From: JBCBSS01 sp039819065
GTDB lineage: Bacteria > Bacteroidota > Bacteroidia > Cytophagales > Cyclobacteriaceae
Assembly (NCBI GenBank): GCA_039819065.1
Contig: JBCBSS010000200.1
Span: 1 to 11,106, forward strand
Direction: 5' to 3'
DNA: 11,106 nucleotides
Below, one piece after another: positions 8,092 through 11,106 of the stretch. Position 1 is the first letter of the stretch, and each line of letters starts with the position of its first letter. The translations under genes and the position numbers were made by a program. Under the pieces are notes generated by a model. The model saw only the letters and a program-made list of their open reading frames with translations, was not told where the DNA came from and made no database searches.

Positions 8092-8559
8092 ATGAGAAAG
8101 GCAAAACCTAAAAAACGATACGTCCTGCCTGATCCCAAGTATGGTGAGACACTTGTTACCAGATTTGTTAATTACTTGATGGAAGATGGTAAGAAAAATG
8201 TGGCATACGCAATTTTCTATGGTGCTGTGGATAAAGTTGAAGACAAGCTAGGAGAAAACGGTTTAGAAACTTGGAAGAAGGCATTAAACAATATTATGCC
8301 AGCAGTAGAAGTAAAAAGTAGAAGAGTTGGAGGGGCTACATTCCAAGTGCCTACTGAAGTAAGGCCGGACCGAAAAGTTACTTTGGGCATAAAGTGGTTA
8401 ATACGCTATGCCAGGTCGAGGGGTGAAAAAACAATGACCGACAGATTAGCGGCCGAAATAATCGCAGCTGCGAAGGGAGAAGGTGCAGCTATAAAAAAGA
8501 AGGATGATACTCACAGAATGGCTGAAGCTAACAAGGCATTTTCACACTTCAGATTTTAA
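8092..8559 (+). CDS. rpsG: 30S ribosomal protein S7 (uS7)
   Basis: S7 is a primary binder of the 3' major domain of 16S rRNA, nucleating assembly of the 30S head and lining the E site. It has 155 residues, normal for the family. It starts MRKAKPKKRYVLPDPKYG and includes the helical segment LVTRFVNYLMEDGKKNVAY, the beta-hairpin signature RRVGGATFQVPTEVRPDRK, the WLIRYARSRGEKTM helix and the C-terminal HRMAEANKAFSHFRF. The 15-base gap from rpsL (TTTAAGCGATAGAAA) has no Shine-Dalgarno sequence. It also has no room for the long intercistronic structure through which S7 represses the str operon in E. coli, so feedback of that form is unlikely here. fusA follows after 12 bases. Identification is certain. 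Confidence 0.99.
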   Translation: MRKAKPKKRYVLPDPKYGETLVTRFVNYLMEDGKKNVAYAIFYGAVDKVEDKLGENGLETWKKALNNIMPAVEVKSRRVGGATFQVPTEVRPDRKVTLGIKWLIRYARSRGEKTMTDRLAAEIIAAAKGEGAAIKKKDDTHRMAEANKAFSHFRF

Positions 8560-8571
8560 TTATCTCTTATA

Positions 8572-10704
8572 ATGGCTAAAAAGGATTTAAAGTTCTTACG
8601 TAATATAGGCATCATGGCTCACATTGATGCCGGAAAGACAACAACAACCGAAAGGGTACTGTATTATACAGGTCTGAGTCACAAGATAGGTGAGGTGCAT
8701 GATGGTGCTGCAACCATGGACTGGATGGAGCAGGAGCAAGAAAGAGGTATAACAATCACTTCAGCGGCAACGACGACTTTTTGGAAGTATCCAATGACCC
8801 AAGGAGTGCCAACAGATAACACTGATGAATATCGTGTTAATATTATAGACACTCCTGGACACGTTGACTTCACTGTTGAGGTCGAACGTTCTTTGAGGGT
8901 GTTGGATGGAGCGGTTGCTTTGTTCTGCGCTGTTTCAGGTGTCGAACCTCAATCAGAAACTGTATGGCGGCAAGCTGATAAATACAAAGTACCAAGAATC
9001 TGTTTTGTGAATAAAATGGACAGAGCGGGAGCAGATTTTTTTAACGTTGTTAATGAAATCAAAGAGAAGCTTGGTGCGAATCCTGTCCCACTTCAGGTTC
9101 CAATTGGTGCAGAAGACGGTTTCAAAGGTGTTGTTGATTTAATTACTAATGAAGCAATAGTTTGGAATGAGGAGGATAGGGGAATGACTTATCAAACTGT
9201 AGACATTCCTGAAGACCTTAAAGATACTGTAGACGAATGGAGGCAACAGTTAGTAGAAAGCGTTGCCGAATATGACGACGCTCTTTTGGAGAAATTCTTT
9301 GAAGATCCGGATTCAATAACTAAGGAAGAAATGATGAGCGCGATAAGGAAAGCTGTTATCGACATGTCTTTCTCCCCTGTATTGTGTGGGTCAGCATTCA
9401 AGAATAAAGGAGTTCAGGCCATGTTGGATGCTGTATGTGCTTATCTGCCATCTCCGCTTGACCTGCCTCCGGTAGTAGGTGTAAATCCGGATACGGATGA
9501 AGAAATAGAGCGTAAACCGGATAACGATGAGCCATTCTCTGCACTTGCCTTTAAGATCGCGACAGATCCGTTTGTCGGACGACTGTGTTTCTTTAGAGTT
9601 TACAGTGGGACACTAGATTCGGGTTCTTATGTATATAATATGAGGACCGATAAAAAGGAGAGAATTTCCCGTTTGATGCAGATGCATTCAAACAAGCAGA
9701 ACCCAATCGATAGAGTTGAAGCTGGAGATATTTGTGCTGGTGTTGGTTTCAAAGACATTAAGACAGGTGATACACTTGTAGGGGAGAAGTCCAAGATCAT
9801 TTTAGAGTCGATGTCATTCCCAGAGCCAGTTATTGGGTACGCTATAGAGCCTAAAACACAAGCTGACGTTGATAAATTAGGTGTTGCAATTTCAAAGCTA
9901 GTAGAGGAAGATCCAACACTCAGAGTGGAGACCGACCACGAGACGGGGCAAACTGTCCTACGTGGAATGGGTGAATTACACCTTGAAATTATCATCGACA
10001 GATTAAAAAGGGAATTCAAAGTAGAGATTAATCAAGGCGCTCCTCAAGTGGCGTATAAAGAGGCTCTTACTAAGAATGTTGAGCATAAGGAAGTATATAA
10101 AAAGCAGACTGGTGGTAGAGGTAAGTTTGCTGATATAGTATTTGAAATAGGTCCAAGGACAGATGGTAAATCAGGTTTGGACTTCCAGAACCAAATTGTA
10201 GGTGGTGTGATTCCTAAGGAATTTATCCCTGCAATCCAAAAAGGTTTTGATAGTGCTATGATCAATGGCCCATTGGCCGGGTATCCTCTAGACTCAATGT
10301 ATATCAGATTGTTCCATGGTTCTTTCCATGATGTGGATTCAGACGCATTATCTTTCGAGTTAGCGGCAAAACTTGGATTCAAAGAGGCCGGTAAAAAGGC
10401 ATCGCCCCAGTTATTAGAACCAATTATGTCCGTTGAAGTTGTAACGCCAGATGAATACACCGGATCGGTTACAGGTGACTTGAACAAAAGGCGCGGCATC
10501 ATGAAAGGTATGGACACGAAAGGTGGGGCCCAGGTAATTAAGGCCGATGTGCCTTTGTCCGAACTTTTTGGATACGTAACAGATCTTAGAACTATTACAT
10601 CAGGAAGAGCGTCGGCCTCATTAACATTCTCACATTATGATCCTGTGCCTAAGAATTTGGCAGAAAGCATTATAGAAGATGTTCGTGGAGCAGCGGTCAG
10701 CTAA
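8572..10704 (+). CDS. fusA: Translation elongation factor G
   Basis: GTPase that drives translocation of tRNA and mRNA on the ribosome and, with ribosome recycling factor, splits spent ribosomes. It has 710 residues (E. coli 704). GTPase motifs: G1 AHIDAGKT (16-23), G2 region ERGITIT, G3 DTPGH (93-97, H97 being the catalytic-site histidine), G4 NKMD (147-150) and G5 GSAF (273-276). Domain II covers about 315-400 (FSALAFKIATDPFVGRLCFF). Domain III runs from about 416 (FPEPVIGYAIEPK) through RGMGELHLEII. Domain IV is about 496-610, with QTGGRGKFADI and the tip SFHDVDSD, whose H586 matches the E. coli tip histidine. Domain V starts near 614 (LLEPIMSVEVVTPDEY) and includes NKRRGIM and SGRASASLTF. 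The position between rpsG and rpsJ marks it as the housekeeping EF-G, not a FusA2-type paralogue. Spacers are 12 bases before and 32 after. No Shine-Dalgarno sequence precedes the ATG (TTAATTATCTCTTATA). Identification is certain. Confidence 0.99.
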   Translation: MAKKDLKFLRNIGIMAHIDAGKTTTTERVLYYTGLSHKIGEVHDGAATMDWMEQEQERGITITSAATTTFWKYPMTQGVPTDNTDEYRVNIIDTPGHVDFTVEVERSLRVLDGAVALFCAVSGVEPQSETVWRQADKYKVPRICFVNKMDRAGADFFNVVNEIKEKLGANPVPLQVPIGAEDGFKGVVDLITNEAIVWNEEDRGMTYQTVDIPEDLKDTVDEWRQQLVESVAEYDDALLEKFFEDPDSITKEEMMSAIRKAVIDMSFSPVLCGSAFKNKGVQAMLDAVCAYLPSPLDLPPVVGVNPDTDEEIERKPDNDEPFSALAFKIATDPFVGRLCFFRVYSGTLDSGSYVYNMRTDKKERISRLMQMHSNKQNPIDRVEAGDICAGVGFKDIKTGDTLVGEKSKIILESMSFPEPVIGYAIEPKTQADVDKLGVAISKLVEEDPTLRVETDHETGQTVLRGMGELHLEIIIDRLKREFKVEINQGAPQVAYKEALTKNVEHKEVYKKQTGGRGKFADIVFEIGPRTDGKSGLDFQNQIVGGVIPKEFIPAIQKGFDSAMINGPLAGYPLDSMYIRLFHGSFHDVDSDALSFELAAKLGFKEAGKKASPQLLEPIMSVEVVTPDEYTGSVTGDLNKRRGIMKGMDTKGGAQVIKADVPLSELFGYVTDLRTITSGRASASLTFSHYDPVPKNLAESIIEDVRGAAVS

Positions 10705-10736
10705 TTACAGATTGAAGAAAGTATTATTGTGATATT

Positions 10737-11042
10737 ATGACACAAAAGATTAGAATCAAACTTAAGTCTTACGACCACAACTTGGTGGACAAGTCTTCTG
10801 AGAAGATAGTAAGAGCGGTAAAGACTACGGGAGCTGTGGTAAGCGGACCTATTCCATTGCCTACTATCAAAGAGAAATTCACAGTGTTAAGGTCTCCACA
10901 CGTAAACAAGAAGTCTAGAGAACAATTTCAGCTCTGTACTTACAAGAGGCTAGTAGATATTTATTCTAATAGTACTAAGACGGTTGATGCTTTGATGAAA
11001 CTTGAATTACCAAGTGGAGTTGATGTAGAGATTAAAGTCTGA
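10737..11042 (+). CDS. rpsJ: 30S ribosomal protein S10 (uS10, NusE)
   Basis: S10 belongs to the 30S head and, as NusE, pairs with NusB in transcription antitermination; it can also bind NusG-type factors to link ribosome and polymerase. It has 101 residues, typical length, starting MTQKIRIKLKSYDHNLVDKS. The conserved features are GPIPLPT, the loop SPHVNKKSREQFQ and the C-terminal TVDALMKLELPSGVDVEIKV. It is the fourth gene of the str-type unit. In many Bacteroidota the rest of the S10 cluster (rplC onward) comes next, but here only a hairpin follows before the window ends. The 32-base spacer after fusA (ending AAGTATTATTGTGATATT) carries no clear Shine-Dalgarno sequence or promoter. Confidence 0.99.
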   Translation: MTQKIRIKLKSYDHNLVDKSSEKIVRAVKTTGAVVSGPIPLPTIKEKFTVLRSPHVNKKSREQFQLCTYKRLVDIYSNSTKTVDALMKLELPSGVDVEIKV

Positions 11043-11063
11043 TAGATATATATTAAGAAAAAA

Positions 11064-11106
11064 AAGAACCAATGACAATCGCCTTTGGTTCTTCAATTTC
11101 TTAATA
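11064..11106 (+). terminator. Possible terminator hairpin after rpsJ
   Basis: Nine-bp perfect arms, AAGAACCAA (11064-11072) and TTGGTTCTT (11085-11093), enclose a 12-base loop. An A run lies upstream (11058-11065) and a T-containing but broken tail (CAATTTCTTAATA) follows, so the element could act on either strand. It starts 22 bases after the rpsJ stop. The T tract is weak, so it could be a partial terminator, an attenuator or an mRNA-end stabiliser instead. The window ends too soon to see what follows. Confidence 0.55.

Noticed and set aside
10044..10517. 157-codon open frame on the minus strand inside fusA
   Set aside because: It is antisense to conserved EF-G sequence, has no family resemblance and no start context; it is a shadow of strong codon bias. 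The other minus-strand open frames in rpoB, rpoC, rpsL and fusA are rejected for the same reason.
11084..11087. TTTG in the right arm of the rpsJ hairpin as a -33 promoter element, as in the 7628-7631 case
   Set aside because: Any matching -7 box would fall beyond the window end, so the claim cannot be supported; TTTG is common in A/T-rich DNA.
1..11106. Novel defence, mobile or biosynthetic system
   Set aside because: Every coding stretch belongs to a known housekeeping family except one small conserved DUF3467 protein; no direct repeats, arrays, integrase or transposase traces, or composition breaks were seen.

Overview
The window is a stretch of core information-processing genes, all on the + strand, from a member of the Bacteroidota. 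The gene order is rpoB (3' part), rpoC, a small DUF3467-type gene, rpsL, rpsG, fusA and rpsJ. Four things point to Bacteroidota. The beta, beta', S12, S7 and EF-G sequences look Bacteroidota-like. A DUF3467 gene sits directly after rpoC. There is a TTTG / TAnnTTTG promoter. None of the gene starts has a Shine-Dalgarno sequence at the normal distance. The base composition is moderately AT-rich (about 40% GC by eye, not computed). A marine or soil Cytophagales-like organism is my best guess; that order-level assignment is inference.

Layout. Bases 1-2882 hold the C-terminal 959 codons of rpoB, whose 5' end lies outside the window. After a 55-base spacer, rpoC (2938-7257) is complete. Its stop overlaps the preferred start of the DUF3467 gene (7250-7579) by 8 bases, so these genes look like one transcription unit. 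The 122-base gap at 7580-7701 is the main regulatory junction. It contains a perfect 12-bp inverted repeat followed by a short T run (probable terminator or attenuator), then a Bacteroidota-type promoter and a short leader. Next come rpsL (7702-8076), rpsG (8092-8559), fusA (8572-10704) and rpsJ (10737-11042), spaced 15, 12 and 32 bases apart, which is the str operon with the first gene of the S10 cluster joined to it. A second hairpin with 9-bp arms lies just after rpsJ at the window edge.

Together the genes supply the two catalytic subunits of RNA polymerase, three 30S proteins (S12 at the decoding centre, S7 and S10 in the head) and the translocase EF-G. The grouping couples transcription and translation capacity. 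The visible drug-target residues (rifampicin region of beta, streptomycin lysines of S12) have the susceptible state.

I looked for a novel system and did not find one. There are no mobile elements, CRISPR arrays, toxins, RNA genes or foreign-looking segments. The points most worth following up are the uncharacterised DUF3467 protein tied to rpoC and the compact terminator/promoter overlap before rpsL.
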